Shown piece by piece: positions 26,138-36,800 of a stretch of DNA of 64,000 nt (position 1 is its first letter; the number at the start of each line of letters is the position of its first letter). Origin of the DNA: Chitinasiproducens palmae (GTDB lineage Bacteria; Pseudomonadota; Gammaproteobacteria; Burkholderiales; Burkholderiaceae). Position numbers and translations under genes: made by a program. The stretch lies in assembly GCF_900095735.1 (NCBI RefSeq), contig NZ_FNLO01000006.1, forward strand, positions 186,001 through 250,000, written 5' to 3'. Below the pieces are notes generated by a model. The model saw nothing but the letters and a program-made list of their open reading frames with translations. It ran no database searches and was not told the DNA's origin.

Positions 26138-26926
26138 GTGGCCGACAACACCCCCTACACGACTCAGTTGCAAGCAGGTCTTGGTCTCGTCAACGAAACC
26201 AAGACGTTGCTCGACCTGTGGTCGCCAGGCATGTCGGCCAATCAGTTGCATCTGGTCGCGTTGGATTCAGGTCGGTTCCCCACCGTCACCGCACGCCGAC
26301 TCCGCAACATCGTCGTCGAATGTTTCGCGCCACGCTATCTCGTAGCAAATGGCGCACCGGCAGCTCATTTAAAAAGTCTATCTGCAACCTTGTCCACGGC
26401 TGATCTGACGCAACTCATGCTCGTATTTACGAGTCGGGCGAACCCGATCCTTGGCGACTTCGTGCGCCACGTCTACTGGGCTCGATATGCCGGTGCATTC
26501 ACCGAGATCACCAACGACGATGCACGGACTTTTGTCGAGCGCGGCATCGATGACGGAAAGACCATCAAGCGCTGGTCGGAAACTACCATGCGACGGGTCT
26601 CTGGCTATCTAACGGGTTGCTGTGCCGACTACGGAATGCTTGAGCGCGGGCTGCGTTCGAGCCGTCGCATCCTGCCGTTTCGTATTTCTCCAGCTGTGGC
26701 CGCCTTCTTGGCTTACGAACTGCATTTTTCAGGCATCAGCGACAACGCGCTGCTGATCCACGACGACTGGAAACTATTTGGTCTGGCGCGCGAAGACGTG
26801 CTGGAGGAAATCAAACGACTCTCGCTGAAAGGGTTGCTCATCGTCCAGGCTGCTGGCGATGTGATCCGCATCAGCTGGAAAAAAACGGATATGGAGGCGC
26901 TCTGCGATGTTCTCAATCAAAGCTGA
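26138..26926 (+). CDS. brxA: BREX protein BrxA (DUF1819)
   Basis: This is a 262-residue DUF1819 protein. The start YTTQLQAGLGLVNETKTLL is the classical BrxA beginning, and helical DNA-binding-type segments follow (MSANQLHLVAL, RRLRNIVVECFAPRYL, RRVSGYLTGCCADYGML). Known BrxA is a small, mostly helical DNA-binding protein required for BREX defence in some systems. The GTG start at 26138 sits two bases after the brxE stop with a GGTGGGG ribosome site ahead of it. The gene overlaps brxB by 20 bases. Confidence 0.9.
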   Translation: MADNTPYTTQLQAGLGLVNETKTLLDLWSPGMSANQLHLVALDSGRFPTVTARRLRNIVVECFAPRYLVANGAPAAHLKSLSATLSTADLTQLMLVFTSRANPILGDFVRHVYWARYAGAFTEITNDDARTFVERGIDDGKTIKRWSETTMRRVSGYLTGCCADYGMLERGLRSSRRILPFRISPAVAAFLAYELHFSGISDNALLIHDDWKLFGLAREDVLEEIKRLSLKGLLIVQAAGDVIRISWKKTDMEALCDVLNQS

Positions 26927-27482
26927 TTTTGACGAATTGCGCGAGCGCATTCGGCATGGGCGGGAACTCGGCCATGCGAGCTTCGAGCCGATCTACTACC
27001 TGGTCTTCCCGCCAGAGCAAATTCTCGAAGTGAAACGACAAACGCCTGCCTGGGTGGCCAAGCTTCACCAGGAAGGCTGGGATGTGCAAACCTTCTCCAT
27101 CGTCGAGCAAATGTGGGCTTTGCTCAAAGAAGATCCATTCTGGACACTTTGCGTGATGGAAGACAAGTCCGCACCACTGGACTGGCCGCGTACCAACAAA
27201 GCACTGGCAGACATCCTGACAACAGAGAACGGCTTGCTCAATCGGCTTGAGGCTGCCTTGCAGCCTCTGGAGGGACAGCAGAACGCTCTCTTGCTGGTCA
27301 CTGACCTGGAAGCACTGCATCCATTCATGCGGATTGGTGCTATCGAAAGCCAGCTTCAAGGCAAGTTTCACGTACCGACGATTTTTCTTTACCCCGGCGT
27401 GCGAACCGGCAAAACGCGCCTGAAGTTTCTCGGCTTCTACCCGGAAGATGGAAATTACCGCTCCGTACACGTTGGCGGCTGA
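26907..27482 (+). CDS. brxB: BREX protein BrxB (DUF1788)
   Basis: This is a 191-residue DUF1788 protein with typical segments FEPIYYLVFPPEQILEVKR near the start, LLVTDLEALHPFMRIGAI in the middle, and FHVPTIFLYPGVRTG and LKFLGFYPEDGNYRSVHVGG-like ends. BrxB is part of the core BREX set needed for host methylation and phage restriction; its biochemical activity is not established. It overlaps the end of brxA and is separated from brxC by 28 bases. Confidence 0.92.
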   Translation: MFSIKADFDELRERIRHGRELGHASFEPIYYLVFPPEQILEVKRQTPAWVAKLHQEGWDVQTFSIVEQMWALLKEDPFWTLCVMEDKSAPLDWPRTNKALADILTTENGLLNRLEAALQPLEGQQNALLLVTDLEALHPFMRIGAIESQLQGKFHVPTIFLYPGVRTGKTRLKFLGFYPEDGNYRSVHVGG

Positions 27483-27510
27483 ACAGACAAAAGAATCCTG
27501 GGACAAATCT

Positions 27511-30500
27511 ATGACGATTCGCTCACTCTTCGATCCAAGCAAGGACATTTACCGGACCATCGAGAAGGTCATCACCTATGGTGCCTCGCAAGAAGGTCGC
27601 CTCAAGGCCGAGATCTCCGAGTACGTGGTTACCGAAAGCATCGAGGAGCAGTTCCGCAAGCTCCTCGATCGCATGCAACTCGCGATGGAATCCGGTGGCG
27701 AAAACGAAGTGGGTGTTTGGGTCTCGGGCTTCTATGGTTCGGGCAAGAGTTCGTTCACCAAGTACCTCGGCCTGGCGTTCGATGATCAGCGCACCATCGA
27801 CGGCACGCCGTTCATCAACTATTTGCAAGACCGTCTTCACAAGCCGCAGACAAGAGCGCTCCTCACCACTGTCGCGAAGCGCTTCCCGGCCGCGGTGGTC
27901 ATGCTTGACCTTGCCAGCGAAATGCTCGCCGGCGCCACGATGGAGGATGTCTCCACCGTTCTTTATTTCAAGGTACTGCAGTGGGCTGGCTACTCGCGCA
28001 ACCTCAAGGTCGCCGCATTCGAGCGGATGGTCGAGAAAGATGGTCGAACGCCCGAGTTGCACGATCGCATCGCCCAAGCGCTGCCAGGCGCAACCTGGAC
28101 GCGCGTGCAGAACAACCCATTGGCTATCGACGGCCTGATCCCAAAAATTGCCCACGAGATGTATCCCGCACTCTTCCCGGAAGCTAAGTCCTTCTCGTCC
28201 AGCACCGAGGGATTCTTCCAGTTCGAAGACCAGCGCGTGCAGGAGATGATCGACATCGTTCGCGAAAAGAGCGGCAAGCAGAACATCATCTTCATCGTCG
28301 ACGAAGTCGGACAGTACGTCGCCTCACGCGACAACCTGATTCTCAACCTCGATGGCCTGGCGAAGAATCTCAAGCGCCTGGGCGACGGAAAGGCATGGAT
28401 CATCTCTACCGCGCAGCAGACGCTGACGGAGGATGATCCGCGCGCCGCATTGAACTCCGACAAGCTCTACAAACTCAAGGATCGTTTCCCGATCCAGATT
28501 GACCTTGAATCGAGTGACATCAAGGAGATCTGCTACCGCCGCCTGCTCGGTAAATCGCCAACGGGGGAGACTGAACTGGGCAAGCTGTTCGATGCCCACG
28601 GCCAAGCGCTGCGACACAACACCAAACTGCAAGACGCCAAGTATTACGACGCAGACTTCAGCAAAGAAAGCTTCACCAATCTGTACCCATTCTTGCCGGC
28701 GCACTTTGACATCTTGCTGCACCTGCTGGGTGCGCTGGCCAAATCCACCGGTGGCATCGGTCTGCGCTCGGCGATCAAGGTGATCCAGGACGTTTTGAAG
28801 GGCGAAGGTGGCTCCAAGGCAATGGCCGATCAGCCCGTGGGCTGGCTGGCGACCACTGTCACCCTGTACGACGAATTGGAAAAGGATATCCGCCGTGCCT
28901 TCACGTCCATCCACCAGGCGGTCGGCAAAGTACAGATTCGCTTCCCGGATTCGCAACTCCATCAAGACATCGCCAAGTCCGTCGCTGTGCTGCAGATCCT
29001 GGGCAATCTGCCTGTGTCGGTGCAGAACGTCGCCAGCTTGATGCACCCATCTGTTACCGCGCCTTCGCAACTCGACACGGTCAAAAAGGCCGTCGAGGAA
29101 ATGCTGGGCGACGTGCATGTGCCGCTGGGCGAGAAAGACGGCAGCCTGGTCTTTCTCAGTGAAAAGTTGCGTGACATCGAACAAGAGCGCGGTGCCATTG
29201 CGCTGCGTACCGTCGATGTGAAGCGTATTTTCAACGATGCGCTGCGCGAGTCCTTCGACCCGCTTCCCCGAGTCAGCCTTCACGGGACTATGGCCGTCGC
29301 AACGGGCCTGAAAGTCCAGGCTGGCAGCGCCACCACCAGCCTAGCTGGTGACAACAATGCCATCCAGACTGTTGTAGAACTGGTGCCTGCCAGTGATTAC
29401 GAGGCATCCAAGCATCGGATGCTGGACGACTCCCGTAGTCGCGCCGGTCGCAATGTCATTGGTCTGCTGGCCCGCTCCAATGCCGACCTCGACGACCTGG
29501 CCAATGAAATCTACCGCTGCCAGCGCATCGCCGAGCTGCATCGCAACGAGCCCGACCAAGAGGTCAAGGACTACTGCTCAGGCCAGCTTGATCGCGCCGC
29601 CAAGCTTGCGACTCAACTACAGAGCAAGATCAAACAAACCCTGCAGGCTGGCTCGTTCGTATTTCGAGGCCAAGCCACTGCCGTATCGGCGTTGAACGCC
29701 GACCTGCTGGAAGCAGCCAAGAAGCTGCTTGCAGACGTCGCAGACCAAGTCTTCGACCGTTATGTCGAAGCGCCGGTGCGTGCCGGGACAGACACCGCCG
29801 AGAAATTCCTGAAGGTTGCCAACCCCGCAGCCATCAGCAGCACGCTGGACCCGCTCGGACTGGTGCAAACCGTAGCGGGGGGCGCCTCGTTCAAGACCGA
29901 TCACAAGGCGATGATCAGCATCCGCGACTACATCGACAAGCGCGGTACGGTCGATGGAAAGCGTCTGCTTGACGACTTCGGCAACGACCCGTTTGGTTGG
30001 TCGCCCGATACAACGCGCTACATCGTGGCCGCCATGCTCATGGCCGGTGAAATCAAGCTCAAAGTCTCTGGGCGTGAAGTCACGGCGGCTGGGCAGCAGG
30101 CGATCGACGCCCTGAAAACCAACAACTCGTTCAAGCAAATCGGTGTTTCACTTCGCGACGAGCGTCCATCCATCGAAACCCTCGGCCGGGCGGCTGAGCG
30201 CCTCTCTGAACTGATCGGTGACATGGTGATCCCGCTGGAACAAGAGATCAGCAAGGCGGCGACGAAGCACTTCCCACGCTTTCAGCACGACTACGGCTCC
30301 TTGGCCGAGAAGCTTGTTGGCCTTGGGTTGGCAGGCAGTGACCGTATTCGCACCTTGAACCAGGACATTGCCGACGTCCTGTTCACCGATGCCTCTGATG
30401 CTCCGCAGCGCCTGGGCGCCGAAACCTCCGCCATTTACGACAACCTCAAGTGGTCGCTGGAAGTGAAACGGGTGCTGGACAACGGCCTTGACGTCACCCT

Positions 30501-31152
30501 GCGCGACTTGCAAGCCCATCGCCGCGACATTGAAACCTTGCCGGACACCGGCGTGCCAGGCGAGCTGCGCCGCGAACTTGCCGAAGACCTGGGAACCCTG
30601 TCGGAGCGCCTGGGCAAAGAAGATTTCTACAAACACACCGCAGACTTCAACTCACAGCTCACTCATTTGAAGGGCCGCGTGCGCGATGCGGTCATCACGC
30701 TCTCAGACCAGCAAAAGCTGCGTTTAAAGGAAGGCGTTGAAGACCTGCAACGTATCCCCGAGTGGGAAGAACTCACCCAGGAGGAGCGTGGCAATGCCGT
30801 GAATCGTCTGGACGGGCTCACGCTCGCAGCGCCGCAGGATCTGGCTGGACTCAAAAAATTGCTGGCGCGCGACTACGACATCAACAGCACTCTCGACGAT
30901 CTGAAACGGTCGATCCAGCGTCAAGGCCAGGAACGCCTGCGCCAGCGCATGGAGGAAGAGAGGGCCAAAACTGGCGAGAAAGGTCCGGCCAAACTCAGCA
31001 AGTCGATCGCTGTGCCCGTGAAGATGACCTCTGCCGCAGACATCGACGCATTGATCCAACAGCTCACTGAAATCAAGGTACAGCTTGGCCTCTACTCCGA
31101 GATCGAGGTGTCTTTGGTGCTCAGTGATCAACCAGGAACGGGCGGGAGCTAG
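27511..31152 (+). CDS. brxC: BREX ATPase BrxC
   Basis: This is a 1213-residue P-loop ATPase (DUF499/PglY-type relation). Walker A is SGFYGSGKSSF with GSGKS at residues 76-80, Walker B IIFIVDEVGQ is near 260, and a sensor-like AWIISTAQQ follows. The C-terminal half is long and helical with coiled-coil-prone stretches around 900-1180. MTIRSLFDPSKDIYRTIEKV at the start is the family's standard opening. Length matches known BrxC. BrxC forms part of the core assembly with BrxB, PglX and PglZ that links recognition to modification or phage replication block. The start at 27511 was chosen over an upstream in-frame ATG inside brxB. Confidence 0.93.
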   Translation: MTIRSLFDPSKDIYRTIEKVITYGASQEGRLKAEISEYVVTESIEEQFRKLLDRMQLAMESGGENEVGVWVSGFYGSGKSSFTKYLGLAFDDQRTIDGTPFINYLQDRLHKPQTRALLTTVAKRFPAAVVMLDLASEMLAGATMEDVSTVLYFKVLQWAGYSRNLKVAAFERMVEKDGRTPELHDRIAQALPGATWTRVQNNPLAIDGLIPKIAHEMYPALFPEAKSFSSSTEGFFQFEDQRVQEMIDIVREKSGKQNIIFIVDEVGQYVASRDNLILNLDGLAKNLKRLGDGKAWIISTAQQTLTEDDPRAALNSDKLYKLKDRFPIQIDLESSDIKEICYRRLLGKSPTGETELGKLFDAHGQALRHNTKLQDAKYYDADFSKESFTNLYPFLPAHFDILLHLLGALAKSTGGIGLRSAIKVIQDVLKGEGGSKAMADQPVGWLATTVTLYDELEKDIRRAFTSIHQAVGKVQIRFPDSQLHQDIAKSVAVLQILGNLPVSVQNVASLMHPSVTAPSQLDTVKKAVEEMLGDVHVPLGEKDGSLVFLSEKLRDIEQERGAIALRTVDVKRIFNDALRESFDPLPRVSLHGTMAVATGLKVQAGSATTSLAGDNNAIQTVVELVPASDYEASKHRMLDDSRSRAGRNVIGLLARSNADLDDLANEIYRCQRIAELHRNEPDQEVKDYCSGQLDRAAKLATQLQSKIKQTLQAGSFVFRGQATAVSALNADLLEAAKKLLADVADQVFDRYVEAPVRAGTDTAEKFLKVANPAAISSTLDPLGLVQTVAGGASFKTDHKAMISIRDYIDKRGTVDGKRLLDDFGNDPFGWSPDTTRYIVAAMLMAGEIKLKVSGREVTAAGQQAIDALKTNNSFKQIGVSLRDERPSIETLGRAAERLSELIGDMVIPLEQEISKAATKHFPRFQHDYGSLAEKLVGLGLAGSDRIRTLNQDIADVLFTDASDAPQRLGAETSAIYDNLKWSLEVKRVLDNGLDVTLRDLQAHRRDIETLPDTGVPGELRRELAEDLGTLSERLGKEDFYKHTADFNSQLTHLKGRVRDAVITLSDQQKLRLKEGVEDLQRIPEWEELTQEERGNAVNRLDGLTLAAPQDLAGLKKLLARDYDINSTLDDLKRSIQRQGQERLRQRMEEERAKTGEKGPAKLSKSIAVPVKMTSAADIDALIQQLTEIKVQLGLYSEIEVSLVLSDQPGTGGS

Positions 31153-31154
31153 CG

Positions 31155-33875
31155 ATGGAAGTGTCCAAAGAGTCCAGGCAACACATCGAACAGCTTGCAG
31201 AGGAAGCACTGACCCAGCTTGGCAGCATCGCTGCTGCTGCAAAAAGCAAGCTGCACGATGGGCGAGCCCTCGGCTCCGATGTCATGGCGAGCATCAACAC
31301 CATGACGTCCGGCGCGACCGTGCAGCGCCTTGACCAAATCAACCAGGCCAATCGAGACAGTTATGCCGTGCTGGAAAGGGAGCCAGCGATTGCTCGTGTT
31401 GTCGTCGCGGACGAGGAAGGTGAAGAGCGCACGTACTACATCTGCCGCACTACGCCGATAACAGGCTTTTCCAACCTGGCCAGCTATCGCGCGCCAGTCG
31501 GTCGTCTGGCTTCGCTGTCAGTGGGGGCCGAGTTCACCCTGCCGAATGGCGATATCGTCGAAGTTCTAGAGCGCGCCCAACTCCGACCCTCCGCACTGGC
31601 TAACGGCTGGGATTCGCGCAACACCGTAGTGGAAGCCAAACACTTTGGCCCACTCACCATCGAGTCGCTGCGGGCGCTGTTGACTGAAGTTGTTGGAGAA
31701 GAGGTCACTGAAGACCTTTTGGGCCAACTGCTGGCGGAAGAAACCGTCAAGGCCAACATCATTGACGGCGTGCGTCGCAGTGTCATCACCAAGATGGGGC
31801 TTCGCGACCAGCCCGTTCTGGATCAATACCAGGATGAGATTTTCCGCCTTCCACTCGACAAGCGCCTGCTGATTCTTGGCCCACCTGGCACAGGTAAAAC
31901 GACGACCCTGATCCGTCGCCTGGGCCAGAAGCTCGATACCGCCTTTCTGGAAGAAGGTGAACAGCGCTTGGTCGAGATGGTGGCTACCGCTCAGGGCACC
32001 GTCCACGCCAACAGTTGGCTGATGTTCACGCCCACCGAGTTGCTTAAGCAGTACCTCAAGGAGGCTTTCGCTCGTGAAGACGTTCCAGCGTCCGATCAGC
32101 GCATCAAAACCTGGCAGGACTATCGGCGCGAACTTGCCAGAAACGCTTTCGGCGTTCTCAGAACCGCATCGGGTGGTGGCACTTTTGTCCTGAAAGACAG
32201 CCTGCCAAGCCTGAGCGCAGGGGCGCTGGATCGCCCGATTCAGTGGTTCGATGATTTCAACACATGGCAGCGCAACGCCTACGTGCAAGAGCTGCATGAA
32301 GCGGCCAACATGCTCCGCGAAGCCAAGGTGCCAGAAGTCCAGAGCTTGGGCGAGCGGCTGCACAACATCCTTACGCAAGCGGGCGATGGCGCGTTGGCGT
32401 CCACCTTCGGATCGCTGGCAGCCGAGCTCCCCAAGGTCCAGGCGCTCGTCGCCGGCCTGAAGGAAGCCTCTGATGGCAAGATCAAGGCAGCGCTCAACCT
32501 CCAGCTGAATCGCAATCGGGCGTTCCTGGATGAGTTGGCGCGCTTCATCGACGGCCTGCAGCAAGCCCAGACCACCGACGCCGACGAACAAGACGAGCTT
32601 GATGCCGATGAGGAAGAGGACACCACAGCACCGCGCACCGGTCGTGCCGCCGCTCTCAACGCCTACATGCAAGCGGTGCGAGCCCAAGCACGATCTGCAG
32701 CATCAAAGCGCGCGGTCAGCAAGTCGTCTCGCAACGGCAAGATCATCGAGTGGCTGGCAGAGCGCGGCCTGACGGAGACCGACCGCGTCGAAGTGGGTGC
32801 GAGTCTGCTTGTGCAGACCAACGCGCGCCGCTTCGTGAACCCGGTCAAGCGCTATCTCGACGGCATTCCGAAGCGCTACCGAGCGTTCCGACGCGAACGC
32901 CAGCAGGCCGAGAACTGGTATCACAACGAAGGCTTCGAAGCCCGCGATATCCATCCGCTCGAACTGGACATTGTGCTGCTCTCCATCCTGCGCGCCGCAG
33001 GCGACCTGATCAGCCGGCCCAATATTCAGCGCGATATCGACAGCTCCGCTTGGTCGGCACTCCAGCCCTTCCTGGGACACTACCGCAACCAGGTCTTGGT
33101 GGATGAGGCGACCGACTTTTCACCTATCCAGCTTGCCTGCATGGCTGCCCTGGCGCATCCACGGCTGCGCTCGTTCTTTGCCTGCGGCGACTTCAATCAA
33201 CGTCTGACCACCTGGGGTGCGCGCTCCGCCGACGAAATGAAGTGGGTCTTTGCCGACTTCGACATCAAGGAGATCACCGTCTCCTACCGGCAAAGCAAGC
33301 AACTAAACGATCTCGCTCGCGCCATGATCCGTGCCGTCGGCGGCAGCGAGCAGAACGTCAGCTTGCCTGCACATGTGGACAGTGGCGGCGTCGCGCCCGC
33401 GCTCCTGGAGCACGCAACGGACACAGCAATCGTTGTCAGTTGGCTGGCAGATCGCATCCGAGAGATCGAGCGTTTCGTCGGCCAGCTGCCGTCCACCGCG
33501 ATCTTTGTGAATGCCGAGGACGACGTGGCACCAGTGGCTGAGGCGCTGAACGAAGCCCTGTCCGAAGACAACAACCAGGTCATTGCCTGCCGCGAGGGTC
33601 AGGCGGTGGGCCAGGAAAGCAACGTGCGCGTGTTCGACATCCAGCACATCAAGGGGCTGGAGTTCGAAGCGGTGTTCTTCGTTGGCATTGACCAGCTCGC
33701 AGCAAAGCACCCGGCACTGTTCGACAAATATCTGTACGTGGGCACCACACGGGCGGCCACTTACCTAGGCGTGACCTGTGAGGGCGCTTTGCCGCCCGCC
33801 ATCGAGAGCCTGCGCGCTCACTTTGGCCAGGATTGGCAAGCGCCCGCTTCACAGCAAGCAGGCACAGAACAATAG
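31155..33875 (+). CDS. UvrD/HelD-like SF1A helicase embedded in the BREX operon
   Basis: This is a 906-residue protein inserted between brxC and pglX. The N-terminal part (1-220) is helical, then has RTYYICRTTPITGF and SYRAPVGRLASLSVGAEF, which resemble the N-terminal YYIGR/WRAP region of HelD and a GreA/GreB C-terminal fold. The helicase follows: Walker A ILGPPGTGKTTT near 238, Walker B LVDEATDFSP near 645, the GDFNQRL motif, VSYRQSKQL, QHIKGLEFEAVFF and YVGTTRA. HelD-like proteins remove RNA polymerase from DNA by entering its secondary channel, so an RNAP-directed role is possible, but this is inference. It starts two bases after brxC and ends ten bases before pglX, with the same composition as the core genes. 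Confidence 0.83.
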   Translation: MEVSKESRQHIEQLAEEALTQLGSIAAAAKSKLHDGRALGSDVMASINTMTSGATVQRLDQINQANRDSYAVLEREPAIARVVVADEEGEERTYYICRTTPITGFSNLASYRAPVGRLASLSVGAEFTLPNGDIVEVLERAQLRPSALANGWDSRNTVVEAKHFGPLTIESLRALLTEVVGEEVTEDLLGQLLAEETVKANIIDGVRRSVITKMGLRDQPVLDQYQDEIFRLPLDKRLLILGPPGTGKTTTLIRRLGQKLDTAFLEEGEQRLVEMVATAQGTVHANSWLMFTPTELLKQYLKEAFAREDVPASDQRIKTWQDYRRELARNAFGVLRTASGGGTFVLKDSLPSLSAGALDRPIQWFDDFNTWQRNAYVQELHEAANMLREAKVPEVQSLGERLHNILTQAGDGALASTFGSLAAELPKVQALVAGLKEASDGKIKAALNLQLNRNRAFLDELARFIDGLQQAQTTDADEQDELDADEEEDTTAPRTGRAAALNAYMQAVRAQARSAASKRAVSKSSRNGKIIEWLAERGLTETDRVEVGASLLVQTNARRFVNPVKRYLDGIPKRYRAFRRERQQAENWYHNEGFEARDIHPLELDIVLLSILRAAGDLISRPNIQRDIDSSAWSALQPFLGHYRNQVLVDEATDFSPIQLACMAALAHPRLRSFFACGDFNQRLTTWGARSADEMKWVFADFDIKEITVSYRQSKQLNDLARAMIRAVGGSEQNVSLPAHVDSGGVAPALLEHATDTAIVVSWLADRIREIERFVGQLPSTAIFVNAEDDVAPVAEALNEALSEDNNQVIACREGQAVGQESNVRVFDIQHIKGLEFEAVFFVGIDQLAAKHPALFDKYLYVGTTRAATYLGVTCEGALPPAIESLRAHFGQDWQAPASQQAGTEQ

Positions 33876-33885
33876 GAATCGATCG

Positions 33886-36800
33886 ATGGCCTTCGACCAA
33901 ACAACAAGAAACCGCCTTCAGCGCTTCGTCAATGATGCGCGCCGCGTGCTGGAAGAGGAATTCACCCGCCAGCTCCAAAACGATTACGGCATGGACCCGA
34001 ACGCGGGCACCGTGGCTGACCTGGCCAGCCTGCGCCACATCAACGACGCCCAGCGCGAAACCGCGCGTATCCTGCGAGATACCCTGGCGCACTACACCGC
34101 CAGCGGCGACATGAATGCCACCCAGGGTCTGGATCGCATCGTGCGCGAGCAGGCCTTCACGGTGCTCAACCGTCTGGCGGCGTTGCGCATGGCCGAAGCA
34201 CGCGGCCTGCTAGTCGAATCAGTCGGCAATGGTTTCCAGGCCAAGGGCTTTCAGCTCTATGCGCGCCTGGCCGGCACCGGCCTGGGCGAAACCGGCGATG
34301 CCTACCGCGTGTATCTGTTCAGCGTGTTCGATGAGCTCGCCCAAGACCTGCCCGGCCTGTTCGAGCGCTACTCGCCGCAGGGCCGCCTGTTCCCGCGTGA
34401 GGCGGCGCTGCTGCAAGTGCTTAACCTGATCAACGATGCCGAAATCGCCCCGCTGTGGAGCGAGGATGAAACCATCGGCTGGATCTACCAGTACTTCAAC
34501 TCCAAGGAAGAGCGCAAGGCCATGCGCGATGCCAGTCAGGCGCCGCGCAACAGTCGCGAATTGGCGGTGCGTAACCAGTTCTTCACGCCGCGCTACGTGG
34601 TCGAGTTTCTGGTGGACAACACGCTGGGGCGCCTGTGGTTCAACGCCACAGGCGGGGGAACGGACCTGCGCGAGCGCTGCCAATACCTTCTGGTGAAACC
34701 TGATGAGCAGCCCCAGGCCGCCACAAAACTGCGTGACCCGCGCACACTGAAGCTGCTGGACCCGGCCTGCGGCTCCATGCACTTTGGTCTGTATGCCTTC
34801 GATCTGTTCGTCGAGATTTATCGTGAGGCATGGGCCTGGGAGCATCATCACGGCCCCGGTTCATTGGATGTCCCCACGCAGCCCGATGCTGCGCTCAAAC
34901 CGCTGAGCCAGACCTACGAGGACGAGGCAGCATTTCTGCGCGACGTACCGCGCCTGATCATCGAACACAACATTTATGGCGTGGACATCGATCCGCGCGC
35001 TGCGCAGATTGCCTCGCTGGCGCTGTGGCTGCGGGCGCAGCGCGCTTGGCACGACGCGGGAGTGAAGGCCAAAGACCGTCCCTTGATCGGACGGGGTCAT
35101 GTGGTCGCAGCTATTGCGCCGCCAGCAGAGCGTGAACTGCGCCAGCAGTTTGCGGCCAACCTCGACAGCAAAGATGCCGAGCTGTTCGAGAAGACCCTGC
35201 AAATGCTCAAGGGGCTGCCGGAGCTGGGTGTTCTGCTCCAGGTCGAGCGCGAGCTACCGAACTTGATTCGCCAGGTTTATGTGGGCAAGGGCACCGGCCT
35301 GTTTGCCCAACAGGAGTTAGAGAACTGGCAGCAGGCAGAAGCACGGCTGCGTGAGGCGCTCACCGAATTCGCTCAGGCAGCCAAATCGACCTATCAGGGG
35401 CGGCTTTTTGCACAGGATGCCTTGCAAGGACTCCGCCTCATCGATCTATGCCGTGAAGTGTTCGATGTGGTGGTGATGAATCCGCCGTTTGGATTGCCAG
35501 CAGCTGCAACGAAATCGCACTTAACAAGTGCATACCCAGATACCTGGAAGGATATTTATGCGGCCTTCATCGAACGAGCTCTTCAACTGCTCAATTCGAA
35601 CGGAATGCTTGGGGCTATTACGCCAAGTATGTGGCAGTACAGTCGTCAGCTAAGAGATCTTAGACAGAACCTGATCGATCTTGGTTCTCCTCGACTTCTC
35701 GTCGAGGTTGGGAATGGCGTAATGGATGATGCGGCTGTCGAAGCGTCAATATGGACAGCATCAAAAAATAGAAACGACGATGAGCTTTGGTCGTTAGATC
35801 TACTAAAGCACCCCCGCGAGCATAGAGCGGAGCTAATGCGAGACCCTGGAGCATCATGGATCAAGCATCGGGCTGAAGACTTCATAAGGGTGGCAGAAGC
35901 CCCTTACTGCCACCACGTACCAAAAAACCTACTTGCTCTGTGGAAGCGGACCGGTCGTTTGGAGAATGTAGCGCGGATCGCCAAAGGGAACACGACCTTC
36001 GATGATTTCCGCTTTCTTAGGCTTTGGTACGAAGTTCCTGCTGGGAGCATGGACAAATGGAAGCCATACCGATCTGGAGGCGATTTCCAGCCTTTTTTCG
36101 CTGCAAGCAGACTTCGAATCTACTGGGAAAATGACGGCGCCGCTGTACGAGCATGGGGGGCCAGCAAGCACGGTTCTGACGCACAGGTCATGCAGAGTTC
36201 AGAGCTTTGGTTCCGCGCTGGATTGGGATATCCCCGCGTTGGAACGTTGGGATTTGGAGTTCGCGTAGCACCTGCCGGAGAAATATTTTCCGGAAGTTCG
36301 GTCTTTGTACTTCCCGAACTCTTAGCAATGAATCTACCGCTCTTGGCATTGCTCAATAGTAGTCCAGCCCTCGCTCTTTTCGAGGCGCATGGACGTCATC
36401 GTAGAACTGAGACAATTGCACTAAAGGATCTACCCATTGCTTGGGATGACTTGGCTCCTATTGCCGACCAACTGGAAAAGATCGCCGCCAGCGCGGTCTA
36501 CGCGATAAGAGAATGGGAATCGACCGACGAAACCAATCCTCTTTTCATTCGGCCATACTTCGACGATTCAAACATCGAATCTCAGGGATTTTCCGAAGGG
36601 GTTTTCCAGCAAGTCACAAGCGCAGCAAAGAACGCCTCTGCTCTTATCGCTCAAAGAATCGGAGTTTCAGCTGACGATTTGCCACCGGTCGATGCCGAAA
36701 ATTGGAGCCCATTGATCTCACTCGGAGAGAATGCCTCGCGCATATTTAGCTACCTTGTCGGTGTAACCTTCTATCGCTGGAACCCGACCGCAGCGAGAAT

